From positions 62,001-126,000 of the forward strand of contig NZ_BBRN01000005.1 in NCBI RefSeq assembly GCF_002090175.1: a stretch of 64,000 nt of DNA. The letters run 5' to 3'. The number at the start of each line of letters is the position of its first letter. The stretch's first letter is position 1. Below the pieces are notes generated by a model. That model did no database searches. It had not been told where the DNA came from and saw only the letters and a program-made list of their open reading frames with translations. This DNA comes from Demequina sp. NBRC 110057. Its GTDB lineage: Bacteria; Actinomycetota; Actinomycetes; Actinomycetales; Demequinaceae. The position numbers were made by a program, and so were the translations under genes. This document shows positions 26,577-38,228 of this stretch, piece by piece.

Positions 26577-27268
26577 CAGACGGTCTCCAGCCCGTAGACG
26601 CCGCGGTCCTGGTCGCGCACCAGCTGACCGCCCTTGAGTTCGATGACGCGCTTGCGCATCTGGTCAACGATCTCGTCGTCGTGGGTCGCCATAAGCACGG
26701 TGGTGCCCGTGCGGTTGATCCTGTCGAGCAGGCGCATGATGCCCACGGACGTGCCGGGGTCGAGGTTTCCCGTCGGCTCGTCGCACAGCAGGATGGGCGG
26801 CCGGTTGACGAACGCGCGCGCGATCGCCACCCGCTGCTGCTCGCCGCCGGACAGCTCGTGCGGCAGGCGCCGCTCCTTGCCCGCGAGGCCCACGAGCTCG
26901 AGCATCTCGGGCACGTTCTGCTGGATGTCCCGCTTGGACTTGCCGATGACCTGCAGCGCGAACGCGACGTTCTGGTAGACGGTCTTGTTGGGCAGCAGCC
27001 TGAAGTCCTGGAACACCGCGCCGATCTCGCGGCGCAGGTGCGGCACGCGCCAGCTGGACAGCCGGTTGAGGTGGCGTCCCGCGACCCAGATGTCGCCGCT
27101 CGTGGGGCGCTCCTCGCGCAGCACCAGCTTGAGGAACGTGGACTTGCCCGAACCCGACGACCCGACCAGGAAGACGAAGTCGCCGCGCTCGATCTCCACG
27201 TCGATACCGTCGAGCGCCGGGCGGGCGCCGCGGGTATAGACCTTGGAGATGTTGTCGAGTCGAATCAT
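26576..27268 (-). CDS. ftsE: Cell-division ABC transporter ATPase FtsE
   Basis: A 230-residue ABC ATPase. Walker A is [10 protein letters not shown] near residue 33, the Q-loop is [21 protein letters not shown], the signature [14 protein letters not shown] is near residue 136, and Walker [14 protein letters not shown] near 158. ATG 27266-27268 ([11 protein letters not shown]) is the canonical start; an ATG nine codons upstream is disfavoured. Sequence and gene order (ftsE-ftsX-M23-smpB, with prfB 0.7 kb upstream and one divergent small gene between) match the standard actinobacterial cluster. Confidence 0.96.
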   Translation of the reverse strand: MIRLDNISKVYTRGARPALDGIDVEIERGDFVFLVGSSGSGKSTFLKLVLREERPTSGDIWVAGRHLNRLSSWRVPHLRREIGAVFQDFRLLPNKTVYQNVAFALQVIGKSKRDIQQNVPEMLELVGLAGKERRLPHELSGGEQQRVAIARAFVNRPPILLCDEPTGNLDPGTSVGIMRLLDRINRTGTTVLMATHDDEIVDQMRKRVIELKGGQLVRDQDRGVYGLETV

Positions 27269-27399
27269 GTGTTCACCTGCGCGAGGGGTAGTCACGCGCT
27301 TCCGCCAGCATCGTAAGAACGCGTCAAGCGCGTCGCGGGGAGGCGCGCCGTTTGTCCGGTGCGGCGGCTACAGTCTCAGGACGGGGCAAGGGGGACACG

Positions 27400-27930
27400 G
27401 TGAGCAAGCGACGCATGTCACGCGGAGCGAAGGGGCTGATCGCCTCGGGCACCGTCGCGATCGTGGTCCTTGGCGGCGTCCTCGTCGGCATCGTGCGGAC
27501 CCCCGACCAGGCACCGACACTGGAAGAGGCACACGCAGCGGTCGAGGAATCCCTGGAGCGCGTGCGCGCGACCTTCCCCGCCGATGCCGTCGTCGACGCC
27601 GTGAGCGAGGTGACTGAGCAGCCGTGCCCCGTGGAGGGTGGCGGCGTCATCGTCGAGCGGCACGAGTCGTTCGCCCTCGACCACGCCTTGGTCATCCGAG
27701 CGTGGGACGAGGAGTTTGCCGAGGCCTTCCCCGAGGCGGACGGCTGGTACGTCACTGCCGGTCAGGGGTCCGAGGACGATTCCCCTCTCGACCTCACCAT
27801 CGTCGGCCGCGACCTCAGCGTGGTGAACGTGCGCGTGATCGTGGACGGCGACGCCACCACCGTCGAGATGACGACGACGAGTCAGTGCGCGCCGATGCCG
27901 ACCACGACACCCACGCCCAGCGGCGGGTAG
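27400..27930 (+). CDS. Membrane-anchored hypothetical protein
   Basis: A 176-residue protein with a basic N-terminus ([12 protein letters not shown]), one hydrophobic segment ([19 protein letters not shown], about residues 12-30) that acts as a signal anchor, and a soluble extracytoplasmic part ending in a Thr/Pro tail ([11 protein letters not shown]). Cysteines in EQPCPVEGG and TSQCAPMP could form a disulfide. GTG 27400 with a preceding AGGGGG-like site is preferred; an ATG at 27352 lacks a clear ribosome site. No known domain is recognised. It interrupts the prfB-ftsE order, lying between them on the other strand. Confidence 0.7.
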   Translation: MSKRRMSRGAKGLIASGTVAIVVLGGVLVGIVRTPDQAPTLEEAHAAVEESLERVRATFPADAVVDAVSEVTEQPCPVEGGGVIVERHESFALDHALVIRAWDEEFAEAFPEADGWYVTAGQGSEDDSPLDLTIVGRDLSVVNVRVIVDGDATTVEMTTTSQCAPMPTTTPTPSGG

Positions 27931-27962
27931 GAAGCGTCGGCGAGGAAGCGACGCCGCAGGGG

Positions 27963-29075
27963 TCAGTCCTGCTCGGCCTGCTGCTGCTTGCGCCAGCGGA
28001 TACCAGCGTCGATGAGGCCGTCGAGGTCGCCGTCGAAAACGGTCTGGGGGTTGCCCACCTCGTATCCGGTGCGCAGGTCCTTGACGAGCTGCTGGCCGTA
28101 CAGGAAGTAGGAGCGCATCTGGTCGCCCCACGACGCCTTGATGTCGCCGGCCAGTTCCTTCTTCTGCGCCGCCTCCTCCTCCTTCTTCAGGAGCAGCAGT
28201 CGCGACTGGAGGACGCGCATGGCGGCGGCACGGTTCTGGATCTGGCTCTTCTCGTCCTGCATCGACACGACGATGCCGGTCGGCAGGTGGGTCAGGCGGA
28301 CGGCGGAGTCCGTCGTGTTGACCGACTGGCCGCCGGGGCCCGAGGAGCGGAACACGTCGACCTTGATGTCGGCCTCGGCGACCTCGATGTGGTCGGTGGA
28401 CTCGATCTGCGGGATGACCTCGACGGCCGCGAAGCTGGTCTGGCGCTTGTCGGCGGAACCGAACGGGCTGATGCGGGCGAGGCGGTGGGTGCCCGCCTCG
28501 ACCGAGAGGGTGCCGAACGCGTAGGGCGCGTTGACCTCGAAGGTGGCCGACTTGATTCCCGCACCCTCGGCGTAGGAGGTGTCGAGGACCTTGGTGCCGT
28601 GGCCGTGACGCTCGGCCCAGCGCAGGTACATGCGCAGCAGGATCTCGGCGAAGTCGGTGGCGTCGTCGCCGCCCGCTCCCGAGCGGATGGTGACGACGGC
28701 GTTGCGCTCGTCCCACTCGCCCGACATGAGGGTGCGCACCTCCATCGACTCGAGGTCCTTCTTGAGGCTCGCGAGCTCCGTGTCGGCCTCGGCGAGCGTG
28801 TCCTCGTCCTCGCCCTCGGTGCCAAGCTCGACGAGCACCTCGAGGTCCTCGAGGCGCTGGCGCATCCGGTCGAGCTTGTCCTTCTCGGCGTTGGCGACGG
28901 ACAGCGCGCTCGTCACGGCCTGGGCGTTCTCCTGGTCGTCCCACAGGTCGGGCGCGGCGGCCTGGCTCTCGAGCTCGGCGATGCGCGCCGCGAGCTTCTC
29001 GGGGTCGCTGACGGCCTCGATCTGGTGGAAGGTCGCGTTCAGCGCGGAGATCTCTGCAGGAAAGTCGGTGGCCAC
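27963..29075 (-). CDS. prfB: Peptide chain release factor 2
   Basis: A 370-residue class I release factor acting at UGA and UAA. The SPF anticodon-like motif is in [12 protein letters not shown] (about residue 205), and the GGQ peptidyl-hydrolysis motif in [20 protein letters not shown] (about residue 250). GTG 29073-29075 ([12 protein letters not shown]) is the start. The frame is continuous, so the programmed frameshift found in many bacterial prfB genes is absent here, as is usual in actinobacteria. Confidence 0.96.
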   Translation of the reverse strand: MATDFPAEISALNATFHQIEAVSDPEKLAARIAELESQAAAPDLWDDQENAQAVTSALSVANAEKDKLDRMRQRLEDLEVLVELGTEGEDEDTLAEADTELASLKKDLESMEVRTLMSGEWDERNAVVTIRSGAGGDDATDFAEILLRMYLRWAERHGHGTKVLDTSYAEGAGIKSATFEVNAPYAFGTLSVEAGTHRLARISPFGSADKRQTSFAAVEVIPQIESTDHIEVAEADIKVDVFRSSGPGGQSVNTTDSAVRLTHLPTGIVVSMQDEKSQIQNRAAAMRVLQSRLLLLKKEEEAAQKKELAGDIKASWGDQMRSYFLYGQQLVKDLRTGYEVGNPQTVFDGDLDGLIDAGIRWRKQQQAEQD

Positions 29076-29119
29076 GACCAGCCAGTCTAGTCGCGTGCGC
29101 GACCCCTATGCTCGGGGCC

Positions 29120-30421
29120 ATGAGCGACGCCACCCTCACGCACGATGAGCGCAAGCCGGCCAAGGCGAGGACCCTTATCAAGATCACCCTCCCCGCCATC
29201 GCCGTCGGCGCGATGTGTGCCGTGGTGCTGTGGGCCATCGACATGGCGGCCGAGGGCGTCACGCACGTGATGTGGCACTGGCTGCCCGAGGTGGGCGGCT
29301 TCGACTCGGAGTCCTGGTGGTGGCCCATCATCGTGCTGGGCCTCGCGGGCGCCGCCGTGGGCACCATCGTGCGTTATGCGCCCGGACACGCCGGCTACGA
29401 CTCCGCCACCACCGAGCTGGTCGCTCCCCCGCTTCCCCTCAAGGCCCTGCCCGGCATCGCCGCCGCCCTCATCGTGTCTCTCGGAGCCGGCGTCTCGCTG
29501 GGCCCCGAGAGCCCCATCATCTCGATCGCCGTCGGCCTGTCGGTGTGGGGCCTCGCCCGCATCCTCCCGAACGCGAAGGCGGGCCAGATCCTGCTCGTCG
29601 CGGGCGCGGGAATGCTCGGCGCCATGTTCGGCTCCCCCGTGGCCGCCGCCCTGCTGCTCACCGAGATGGTGGCCGGCATCAAGGGCCCGGGCCTGCTGTG
29701 GGACAAGCTCTTCGCCCCCGTGGCGGCGGGCGCCTCGGGCGCCCTCGTGGCCAACTGGCTGGGCATCGCCTTCATCCCCGGCGGGCTGGACGATTACGCC
29801 GGCCCCAACTGGGCCGATCTCTACGTCGGCATCCCCATTGCGCTCGGCGCCGCCGCACTCTCCCTCGCGGGGGCCTGGGCGATGCCGTACCTGTGGCACC
29901 TCCTGCGCCGCTTCCCGAACCCCATCGTGTTCACCACGCTGGGCGGCATCCTGGTGGGCATCCTCGGCGCCATCGGCGGCACCGTGTCGATGTTCAAGGG
30001 CGCCGAGCAGAGCGCCGAGATCGTCGCCGGTGCCGCCGAGTACTCCTTCTGGGCGCTGCTCGGCCTCGCCGTCGTGAAGGTCGCCGCGCTCACCGTGTCC
30101 GCCGCCGCCGGATTCCGCGGCGGTCGCATCTTCCCCGCCGTCTTCATCGGCACCGCCGTGGGCCTCGCCGGCCACTCCCTGGCGCCCGACACCTCGCTCG
30201 CCATGGCGCTGGCGGCCGGCGCGGTCGGGTCGATCCTCGCGATCGGCCGCGACGGCTGGCTCGCCATCTTCATGGGCGTCGCCCTCGTGGGCGACGTCGC
30301 CATCCTGCCGTCCATCTGCGTGATCGTGCTGCCCGTGTGGCTGATCGTCACGTCGGGACCGGAGATGCTCGTCCACCACGCGAAGCTTCCGCCCCACGCG
30401 GGCCACCAGCCGCCGGAGTAG
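29120..30421 (+). CDS. ClC-family chloride channel/exchanger
   Basis: A 433-residue ClC protein with about 10-12 helices. The conserved ion-pathway elements are VSLGPESPIIS (the G(K/R)EGP position, here GPESP, about residue 128) and FRGGRIFPAVFIG (GxFxP, about 336). In the CLC family the Glu in this G-x-E-x-P segment is the gating glutamate, and here it is present (GPESP). ATG 29120 (MSDATLTHDERK) is preferred to ATG 29108. It stands alone, divergent from prfB and convergent on the ABC importer. Channel versus antiporter cannot be decided. Confidence 0.88.
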   Translation: MSDATLTHDERKPAKARTLIKITLPAIAVGAMCAVVLWAIDMAAEGVTHVMWHWLPEVGGFDSESWWWPIIVLGLAGAAVGTIVRYAPGHAGYDSATTELVAPPLPLKALPGIAAALIVSLGAGVSLGPESPIISIAVGLSVWGLARILPNAKAGQILLVAGAGMLGAMFGSPVAAALLLTEMVAGIKGPGLLWDKLFAPVAAGASGALVANWLGIAFIPGGLDDYAGPNWADLYVGIPIALGAAALSLAGAWAMPYLWHLLRRFPNPIVFTTLGGILVGILGAIGGTVSMFKGAEQSAEIVAGAAEYSFWALLGLAVVKVAALTVSAAAGFRGGRIFPAVFIGTAVGLAGHSLAPDTSLAMALAAGAVGSILAIGRDGWLAIFMGVALVGDVAILPSICVIVLPVWLIVTSGPEMLVHHAKLPPHAGHQPPE

Positions 30422-30433
30422 GGCGAGGCGGGC

Positions 30434-31429
30434 TCAGCCCAGCCGCACGCGCGGGTCGACCGCGGCGAGCGCCACCTCGACGAGGGCGTTGAGCACCACG
30501 TAGACCACGCCGAGGATGAGCGATACCGCAGCGATCGCGTTGAAGTCGCCCGCCGCGATGGCGTTCGCGAGGTAGGTGCCGAGCCCGTTCCAGGCGAATA
30601 CCTGCTCCACCACCACGAGGCTCGAGACCATCAGCCCCGCCTGTACGGCGAGCATCGACAGCGCCGGCGACGACGCGTTGCGGAGCCCGTGGCGGCGCAG
30701 GATGGTCGTCTCCGACTCCCCCATGGCGCGCGCGGTGCGGGCGAACGGCGAGGACATTGACGCGCCAAGGCCGTCGGACAGGACGCGGGCGAGCGCGACG
30801 CCGGGCGCGAGCCCGGCGGCGACGGCCGGCAGGATGAGGTGGCCGATGGCATCGGCCGCATACAGCGGGCTCGCGTGGAGGAGCCCGTCGATGACGTAGA
30901 ACCCCGTGGAGTCGTCGTAGACCCCGTAGGACGTGCGGCCCGAGGCGGGAAGCAGGCCCCACGCCTGGTAGAAGACCAGGACCCCGAGCATGGCCACCAG
31001 GAACGCCGGCGCGGACGCCGCCGAGAAGAACACGAAGCGCAGCACCGCGGCCACCTTGCCGCCCAGGGCGGCCACCGCGGCAAGCACCACGGCGAGGATC
31101 ACCGCGAAGCCGAGCGCCCAGCCGGCGAGCTCGAGGGTCGCTGGCAGGCGGGTCGAGAGGTCGTCGGCGATGGCGTGCTTGGTGGACAGCGAGATGCCGA
31201 GGTCGCCCTGGACGGCTCCCGTCAGGAAGTTCCAGAACTGCGTCAGGAGCGGGTCGTCGAGCCCCAGTTCGGCGCGTGCCTGCTCCACCTGCTCGGCGCT
31301 CGCGTTGGCGCCGATGTAGGTGCGGACAGGGTCGGCGTTGCCCACCTTGCCCAGGGCGAAGACCGCGAGCGCGAGGAACAGCACCACGCCCACCACGGAG
31401 GCGAGGCGACGCAGGGTGAAGGACAACAT
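30434..31429 (-). CDS. Peptide-type ABC importer permease 1 (DppB/OppB family)
   Basis: A 331-residue inner-membrane permease with six helices and a binding-protein-dependent loop typical of DppB/OppB, including the N-terminal RLASVVGVVLFLALAVFALGKVGNADPVRTYIG and the EAA-like segment ARAMGESETTILRRHGLRNASSP near residue 235. It is the last of four genes (binding protein, dual ATPase, permease 2, permease 1) on the minus strand. Substrate is not determined; the upstream operator links this importer to the guanidine/urea genes. Confidence 0.9.
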   Translation of the reverse strand: MLSFTLRRLASVVGVVLFLALAVFALGKVGNADPVRTYIGANASAEQVEQARAELGLDDPLLTQFWNFLTGAVQGDLGISLSTKHAIADDLSTRLPATLELAGWALGFAVILAVVLAAVAALGGKVAAVLRFVFFSAASAPAFLVAMLGVLVFYQAWGLLPASGRTSYGVYDDSTGFYVIDGLLHASPLYAADAIGHLILPAVAAGLAPGVALARVLSDGLGASMSSPFARTARAMGESETTILRRHGLRNASSPALSMLAVQAGLMVSSLVVVEQVFAWNGLGTYLANAIAAGDFNAIAAVSLILGVVYVVLNALVEVALAAVDPRVRLG

Positions 31430-31430
31430 C

Positions 31431-32382
31431 TCAGACTCCTCGTCCGCGCAGCAGGGTGCGCCAGGCGTCGCCGGCGTAGTTGAACACGAAGGCCATCACC
31501 GTGATGGCGAGGCTGGGCATCACCGGGATCCACCAGGAACTGAGGAGGTAGCGCATCCCGTCGGCCGCCATGCGGCCGAGCTCCGGCGTGGGGGCGGGGC
31601 TGCCGAGGCCAAGGAACGACAGCGCGGCGAGGGTCATGATGACGCCGCCGATGTCGATACTCGCCGTGACAGCGACGGTGGGGCTCACGGCAGGGGCCAC
31701 GTGACGGGTGAGCAGCCGCCACCCCTTGACCCCCGAGACCTGCGCGGCGGTGACGTGGGGAAGGGCCACCACCCGGCGCACCTCGCCACGCACAAGCCGC
31801 GCATACAGCGGCCACCACACGACGGCGATGCCGATGATCGCGCTGCCGAGCGTCTGGCCCAGCGCGGCGGCCATGACCATCGCGATGATGGTCGCGGGCA
31901 CCGCGAGGAAGAGGTCGGTGACGCGCATGAGCGCCGAGTCGAGCCATCCGCCGCGGAATCCGGCGAGGACGCCGATCACCGTGCCGAAGGCCGCTGCCGC
32001 GAGCGTGACCACCACCGCGGCGCCCAGACTCGAGCGCATCCCGACAAGGACGCGCGACAGGATGTCCATGCCGATGGCGTCGGTGCCCAGCAGGTGGCCG
32101 TCGCTCAGCGGCGGCAGGAAGGCCTCGCCCGACGGGACCGTCGCCACGTAGGGGGCGAGCCACGGCCCGACGATCGCGAGGACCACCACCACGCCCACAG
32201 CCCCCAGGGCGAGGCGGTCGCCCAGCCCCAGGGCCGGGCCCGAGCGCCTCGCGGAGCCGTCCGCGCCACGTCGGCACGGCGACGGCGACGACGGGGCGGG
32301 CCCCGCACCGGCATCGGCCGCCGGGGCCTTCCTGACGAGGGTCCTGGCGCCGGCCGCCTCGGCGACCGCGAGTTGGATCCCC

Positions 32383-32399
<17 letters not shown>
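31431..32399 (-). CDS. Peptide-type ABC importer permease 2 (DppC/OppC family)
   Basis: A 322-residue permease with six helices, an unusually Pro/Ala/Arg-rich N-terminal extension of about 60 residues and a typical core: LLGTDAIGMDILSRVLVGMRSSLGAA (about residue 110) and the EAA-like AAQVSGVKGWRLLTRHVAPAV. It starts inside the 3' end of the dual-ATPase gene (17-bp overlap) and ends one base before permease 1. The two permeases form the DppBC heterodimer. The N-terminal extension contains one copy of the dispersed 9-mer (32311-32319). Confidence 0.9.
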
Positions 32400-34101
<1,702 letters not shown>

Positions 34102-34124
34102 GGTGGGCCCTCCTGGATCGCTGG

Positions 34125-35699
34125 TCAGGACGCGGGAGCGAGCTGGGAGAGGTCGAGGTCGATGCCGAGGACGGGGTTGCGGGCCTCCTCGACGCCCGTG
34201 ACCTCGGTACGGAACAGCGCTGGCGTGTCGAGGTTGGCGAGCGTGGTCCAGTAGCCCGACCCGCTGACCTGGGCGGCGATGTCCGCGTACCGGGACCGGT
34301 CGCCGTCGGCGAGGATCGCGTCGAGCTCTCCCTCGAGCCCCTCGACCTCCGCGCCGAACAGGTCGAGGCCTCCGGCGGGCGTGTAGAAGATGCGTGCCCA
34401 GGTGTCGGGGTGCGCCGCGTCAGGCCAGTTGGTGAACAGCGTGATGTCGGGGGCGTCCTCGTCCTCCGGGGACATCGCCCAGAACACTCCCGACTCGAGC
34501 CCGACGGACTCGGTGGGGATGCCCGCGGCGTTGAGGGTGGCCGTGAGGTGATCCGCGAGGTCCTGGGCGCCCGGCAGGAACGCGGGGTAGCCGATGCGGA
34601 CGTGCTCGCCCTCGAAGGCGTCGAGGCCGTGCGGGTCGTACTCGACGGCGTCCACGTTGGTGGCGGCGTCGACCATGAGCGACGGGTAGGGGCCGTCAGC
34701 GTCCGCCGCGATGGGCCCGAGCGCCGCGGCCGCGAGCGCGTCGCGGTCGATCCCCGACAGGAACGCCGTGCGCTCCTCCTGGGCGGTGAACAGGTCCGAC
34801 GCGGGATTGAGGAACATGAGCGCCGCAGTCATGGAGGGGAACAGGTACGTCGAGACCTCGTCGCTGTCGCCCAGGGAGGCGAGCACCTCCTTGGTCATGC
34901 CTCCCACGATGCCGTCGAGGTCGCCTGTCTCGAGCTGCAGCTGGATGGTGGTCGCGGACTCGATCACGCGGAACGTCACGAGGTCGTACGCCGGGGCCGG
35001 CTCCCAGTAGTCGTCGTAGGCGATGAGCGAGTACGAGGAACCGCTCGCGAAGTCGGTGTACTCGTACGGCCCGGTGCCGGCGTCGTGCGTCGAGAACCAG
35101 TCGAGGCCGGCGGTGCCGGCGTGCTCCGCGAGCGCCACCGGCGAGACCATCTTGGGGCCGAACGGCGAGGCGAGGTAGTCGAGGAAGGAGTCGTTGGGGG
35201 CGTCGAGGGTGAGGACCACCTCGTGGTCGCTCGGCGTCGCAATGTCCGTGACGCCGGCGACCATATAGCCGGGCCCCGCCGCGCCGATGTCGAGGCGGCG
35301 CGCGAACGACGGCTCGACCGCGGCGGACGTGAACTCAGTGCCGTCGTGGAAGGTGACGCCCTCGCGCAGGTGGAACGTGTAGGTCAGGCCGTCGTCGCTC
35401 ACCGACCAGTCCGTCGCCAGCTCGGGGGCGATGGTGGGCTCGTCGGTGCCGGTCGCGTACCCCACCAGGCCCTCGTAGGCGGAGTTGACGAGCGTCATCT
35501 CGTAGCCGTTGTAGGCGGTGTCAGGGTCGGGTGCGGGGATGTCGCTCGCGAGCGCGAGCGTCAGCGCCGTCGCGTCGGTGGCGACGACGGACGCTCCCCC
35601 CACCTCGGGCAGCTCGCCGGCGGGCAGCTGGCAGGCCGCGAGCCCCAGGGCCGCGGCGGCGAGGCCGAGTGCGGCACGGGCGGTGAGCGAGAATCTCAC
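34125..35699 (-). CDS. Solute-binding lipoprotein of peptide-type ABC importer (SBP family 5)
   Basis: A 524-residue lipoprotein with a signal peptide ending in the lipobox LGLAACQLPAG (Cys about residue 22), so it is tethered to the outer face of the membrane. The body is a cluster C (DppA/OppA/NikA) binding protein: ATDWSVSDDGLTYTFHLREGVTFHDGTEFTSAAVEPSF near residue 95 is the family signature. The operator at 35736-35755 lies 36 bp upstream of its ATG. Family 5 proteins bind peptides, nickel chelates, sugars or opines; a guanidino compound is possible given the neighbours but unproven. Confidence 0.9.
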   Translation of the reverse strand: MRFSLTARAALGLAAAALGLAACQLPAGELPEVGGASVVATDATALTLALASDIPAPDPDTAYNGYEMTLVNSAYEGLVGYATGTDEPTIAPELATDWSVSDDGLTYTFHLREGVTFHDGTEFTSAAVEPSFARRLDIGAAGPGYMVAGVTDIATPSDHEVVLTLDAPNDSFLDYLASPFGPKMVSPVALAEHAGTAGLDWFSTHDAGTGPYEYTDFASGSSYSLIAYDDYWEPAPAYDLVTFRVIESATTIQLQLETGDLDGIVGGMTKEVLASLGDSDEVSTYLFPSMTAALMFLNPASDLFTAQEERTAFLSGIDRDALAAAALGPIAADADGPYPSLMVDAATNVDAVEYDPHGLDAFEGEHVRIGYPAFLPGAQDLADHLTATLNAAGIPTESVGLESGVFWAMSPEDEDAPDITLFTNWPDAAHPDTWARIFYTPAGGLDLFGAEVEGLEGELDAILADGDRSRYADIAAQVSGSGYWTTLANLDTPALFRTEVTGVEEARNPVLGIDLDLSQLAPAS

Positions 35700-35735
35700 G
35701 GTTCCTCCTGAGGGCTTTCCCTGTCGGACAAGTGC

Positions 35736-35755
35736 AACCTATCGGCCGCTAGTTA
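35736..35755. promoter_or_regulatory. Predicted TetR operator, copy 1 (importer promoter)
   Basis: AACCTATCGGCCGCTAGTTA is a 20-bp dyad matching two other copies at 39123-39142 and 43494-43513. Derived consensus: TAACTATCG-NN-CGATAGTTA. It sits 36 bp before the binding-protein start and downstream of the allophanate hydrolase gene, so it would place the importer under the regulator encoded at 39234. Confidence 0.7.
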
Positions 35756-35787
35756 CATACCGTCGCGCGCCCGGTTGCGGTCATGTT

Positions 35788-37554
35788 TCATCTGTCTTGC
35801 AGCGCGGCGGTCGACCGCCACAGCACCCAGTCGCCCACGTCGCTGAGGTCCTCGCAGTCGCGCGTCGCCGCCTCCTGGCACAGGAAGCCGGTGACCGCGG
35901 AACCGTCTGCGAGGAACACCTGTCCCACGCCCAGCGGCGCGGGGATCTCCGCCACCACGGCGCCGAACCCGGCGAGCGGAAGCCGCCACACCTCGCCCAC
36001 GATCGGGGCGCCGTCCGCGGACCCCTCGGCGAGCACCATTCCCGGGCGCGCCGGCTCCCCCGGGAGCGCATACAGCCGGTACGCCGGCGCCGTCGTCGCG
36101 CGCCAGATCAGTCGCCCGCCGCGTGCCGTGAGCAGCCGGTTGAGAGGCTGGCCAGTGCGGTGGGCGCCGATGACGAAGAGGTCCGCCTCGTCGGGTTCGG
36201 GACAGCGTGCGGCCGATGCCGCGGCCGGCTCCCCGCCCGCCGTCACCTCGGCGCCGACGACCGCCGTCGACAGCTCCCGCGCGATCGTCAGCAGCCGCGC
36301 GTCAGAGAAGGCATGCCCTGTGAGCATGGCCCCAAACTCGCCGCCGCCCACGCGTCCGGCGGGAAGCGCCACCGCCGCCATGTCGAGCTGGTTGGCGAAG
36401 TTGGTGAAGCGACCCATCCTGGAGTTCGCCCCCACCGGGTCCGCGGCCACCTGAGCGAGGGTGGGGTGCCACGTGGTGGTGGGGGTGAGCACCGCCGCGG
36501 CGTCCGCGAGCAGGTCGCGAGCCTCGGCCCGGTAGCCCTCGAGCGTGCGCTGGTCGGCAAACAGCGCCGCCGCGCTGTGACCTGCGCCGGCGAGCACGAT
36601 GCCCGCGACGGTGGGGTCGAGGTCCCCGCCGATCGCGTCGCGGTGCTGCTCGAGGTGAGCCCCCACCGCGGCGTAGCGCTCGGCGACGAACGAGGACTCG
36701 TACAGCATGCGGGCGGCGTCCAGCAGCGGGGCGATCGAGCGCTCGACCACCTCGTACCCGGCGCCGCGGGCCGCCTCAACGACCCGCGCGAACGCCTCGG
36801 CCCAGCCGGGCGCGAGCTCGCCGAGGTCCGCCTCGGTGGGCACCACGAGCCGGGTGCGGGCCGCGGAGCCGAGCGGCGCCGGGACCGGCGCGCGGCGCGA
36901 CAGCGGGTCGCCGGCATCGGGGCCGGACATGATCTCCACGGCGAGCGCCGCGAGCTGCGGGTCACGCCCGAACACCGTGACGCAGTCGAGCGAGGCGCAC
37001 GCGGGCACCACGCCTGTGGTGGGGACGAGTCCGCGCGTGGGTTTCAGCCCCCAGATCCCGTGCAGGGCGGCAGGCACGCGACCCGACCCCGCGGTGTCGG
37101 TGCCGAGCGCCAGGTCGACAAGGCCCTGCGCGACCACCACGCCGGAGCCCGAGGACGAGCCGCCCGAGATGCGGGTCGCATCGGCAGCATGCCTCACGGC
37201 ACCGTAGGGTGAGCGGGTGCCCACCAGCCCGGTGGCGAACTGATCCATGTTGGTCTTGCCGACGATGACGGCGCCGGCCGCGCGCAGCCGCGCCACGGCA
37301 GGGGCGTCGGCGGCGGGCTCATAGCCGTAGGTGGGAGCAGCCGCCGTGGTGGGGCAGCCGGCCACGTCGATGTTGTCCTTGACGGCGACGAGCACTCCCG
37401 CGAGCGGCAGATCCTCCCCGGCCGCCGCGCGCGCGTCGACCCGCTCGGCCTGGTCCGCGAGCGCCTCGCCCGGCACCAGGTGAATCCACGCCTCCGGCCG
37501 CTCGGTCACTGCGACGGCGGCGCGGAACCGCGCCACCGCATCGGCCGCGCTCAC
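35788..37554 (-). CDS. atzF: Allophanate hydrolase (AtzF-type)
   Basis: A 588-residue amidase-signature enzyme that breaks allophanate to ammonia and CO2. The Ser-Ser-Lys triad is seen in VLVAVKDNIDVAG (Lys, about residue 57), SGGSSSGSGVVVA (cis-Ser, about 133) and TDTAGSGRVPAA (nucleophilic Ser, about 157). The C-terminal AtzF domain (about residues 440-588) with its YRLYALPGEPARPGMVL segment is present. GTG 37552-37554 overlaps the stop of the DUF1989 gene upstream (GTGA). It completes the guanidine/urea carboxylation route. Confidence 0.93.
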   Translation of the reverse strand: MSAADAVARFRAAVAVTERPEAWIHLVPGEALADQAERVDARAAAGEDLPLAGVLVAVKDNIDVAGCPTTAAAPTYGYEPAADAPAVARLRAAGAVIVGKTNMDQFATGLVGTRSPYGAVRHAADATRISGGSSSGSGVVVAQGLVDLALGTDTAGSGRVPAALHGIWGLKPTRGLVPTTGVVPACASLDCVTVFGRDPQLAALAVEIMSGPDAGDPLSRRAPVPAPLGSAARTRLVVPTEADLGELAPGWAEAFARVVEAARGAGYEVVERSIAPLLDAARMLYESSFVAERYAAVGAHLEQHRDAIGGDLDPTVAGIVLAGAGHSAAALFADQRTLEGYRAEARDLLADAAAVLTPTTTWHPTLAQVAADPVGANSRMGRFTNFANQLDMAAVALPAGRVGGGEFGAMLTGHAFSDARLLTIARELSTAVVGAEVTAGGEPAAASAARCPEPDEADLFVIGAHRTGQPLNRLLTARGGRLIWRATTAPAYRLYALPGEPARPGMVLAEGSADGAPIVGEVWRLPLAGFGAVVAEIPAPLGVGQVFLADGSAVTGFLCQEAATRDCEDLSDVGDWVLWRSTAALQDR

Positions 37555-38228
37555 GCCTCACCCGGGTCGGTGACGATGACCCGCAGCGGAGTCGGGTTGA
37601 AGTCGTTGCACGGGTTGTTGACCTGCGGGCAGTTGGAGATCACGACCAAGACGTCGCGTTCCGCGCGCAGCGCGACCCGCTTGCCCGGCCCCGAGATGCC
37701 GTCGACGATGCCGAGCGTGCCGTCCGCCTCCACGGGCACGTTCATGAACCAGTTGATGTTGGACACCAGGTCCCGCGGACCCAGCCCGTGCGCTGCGCCC
37801 TCGAGCAGGAAGTTCTCGCGGCACGCGTGGTGGAATCTGGTGTGGTGGCCGTAGCGCAGCGTGTTCGACTCCTTGGAACACGCGCCGCCGATCGTGTCCT
37901 GACGCTCGACCTCGTTCGCGACGATCGTCATGAGCGGGTTTCCCTCGTTGGACAGCAGCACCGACCCGTCGACGAGGTAGGCATTGCGCTGGGCGACGAG
38001 CGTCGCCTGAACGGAATAGCGCTCGGCGTGGTCGGCCGCGTCGAAGACGAGGCAGTCGCCCGACTGGTTGCCTCCCACGTCCACCAGCGTGAAGACGTGG
38101 CCGGCGCGCACCACTGCCGACCAGCCGGCGCGCGGGGCGATCTCCTCGTCGAGCACCACGGCGCCGGGGACGGACGGCTCGGAACGGTCGAAGTAGTCGG
38201 CCTCGTGAGTGGCCCAGGTGACGGTCAT
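37551..38228 (-). CDS. DUF1989 protein 2: urea-carboxylase-associated / carboxyguanidine deiminase subunit
   Basis: A 225-residue DUF1989 protein long annotated as urea-amidolyase-associated protein 2. Established knowledge of the family is that paired DUF1989 proteins (CgdA/CgdB) deiminate carboxyguanidine to allophanate. Likely metal ligands are in GGACSKESNTLRYGHHTRFHHACRENF (about residues 121-147). ATG 38226-38228 (MTVTWATHEADYFDRSEPSVPG) overlaps the stop of its partner (ATGA). It probably works as a heteromer with the product of the upstream gene. Subunit A/B naming is left open. Confidence 0.9.
   Translation of the reverse strand: MTVTWATHEADYFDRSEPSVPGAVVLDEEIAPRAGWSAVVRAGHVFTLVDVGGNQSGDCLVFDAADHAERYSVQATLVAQRNAYLVDGSVLLSNEGNPLMTIVANEVERQDTIGGACSKESNTLRYGHHTRFHHACRENFLLEGAAHGLGPRDLVSNINWFMNVPVEADGTLGIVDGISGPGKRVALRAERDVLVVISNCPQVNNPCNDFNPTPLRVIVTDPGEA

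Noticed and set aside
27933..27953. Hairpin GCGTCG-(9)-CGACGC between the small membrane protein gene and prfB as a terminator.
   Set aside because: Only a 6-bp stem without a T-run; in 72% GC sequence such a hairpin is expected by chance.
27963..29075. Possible programmed frameshift in prfB.
   Set aside because: The reading frame is continuous through the N-terminal region with no internal TGA, so no recoding is needed.
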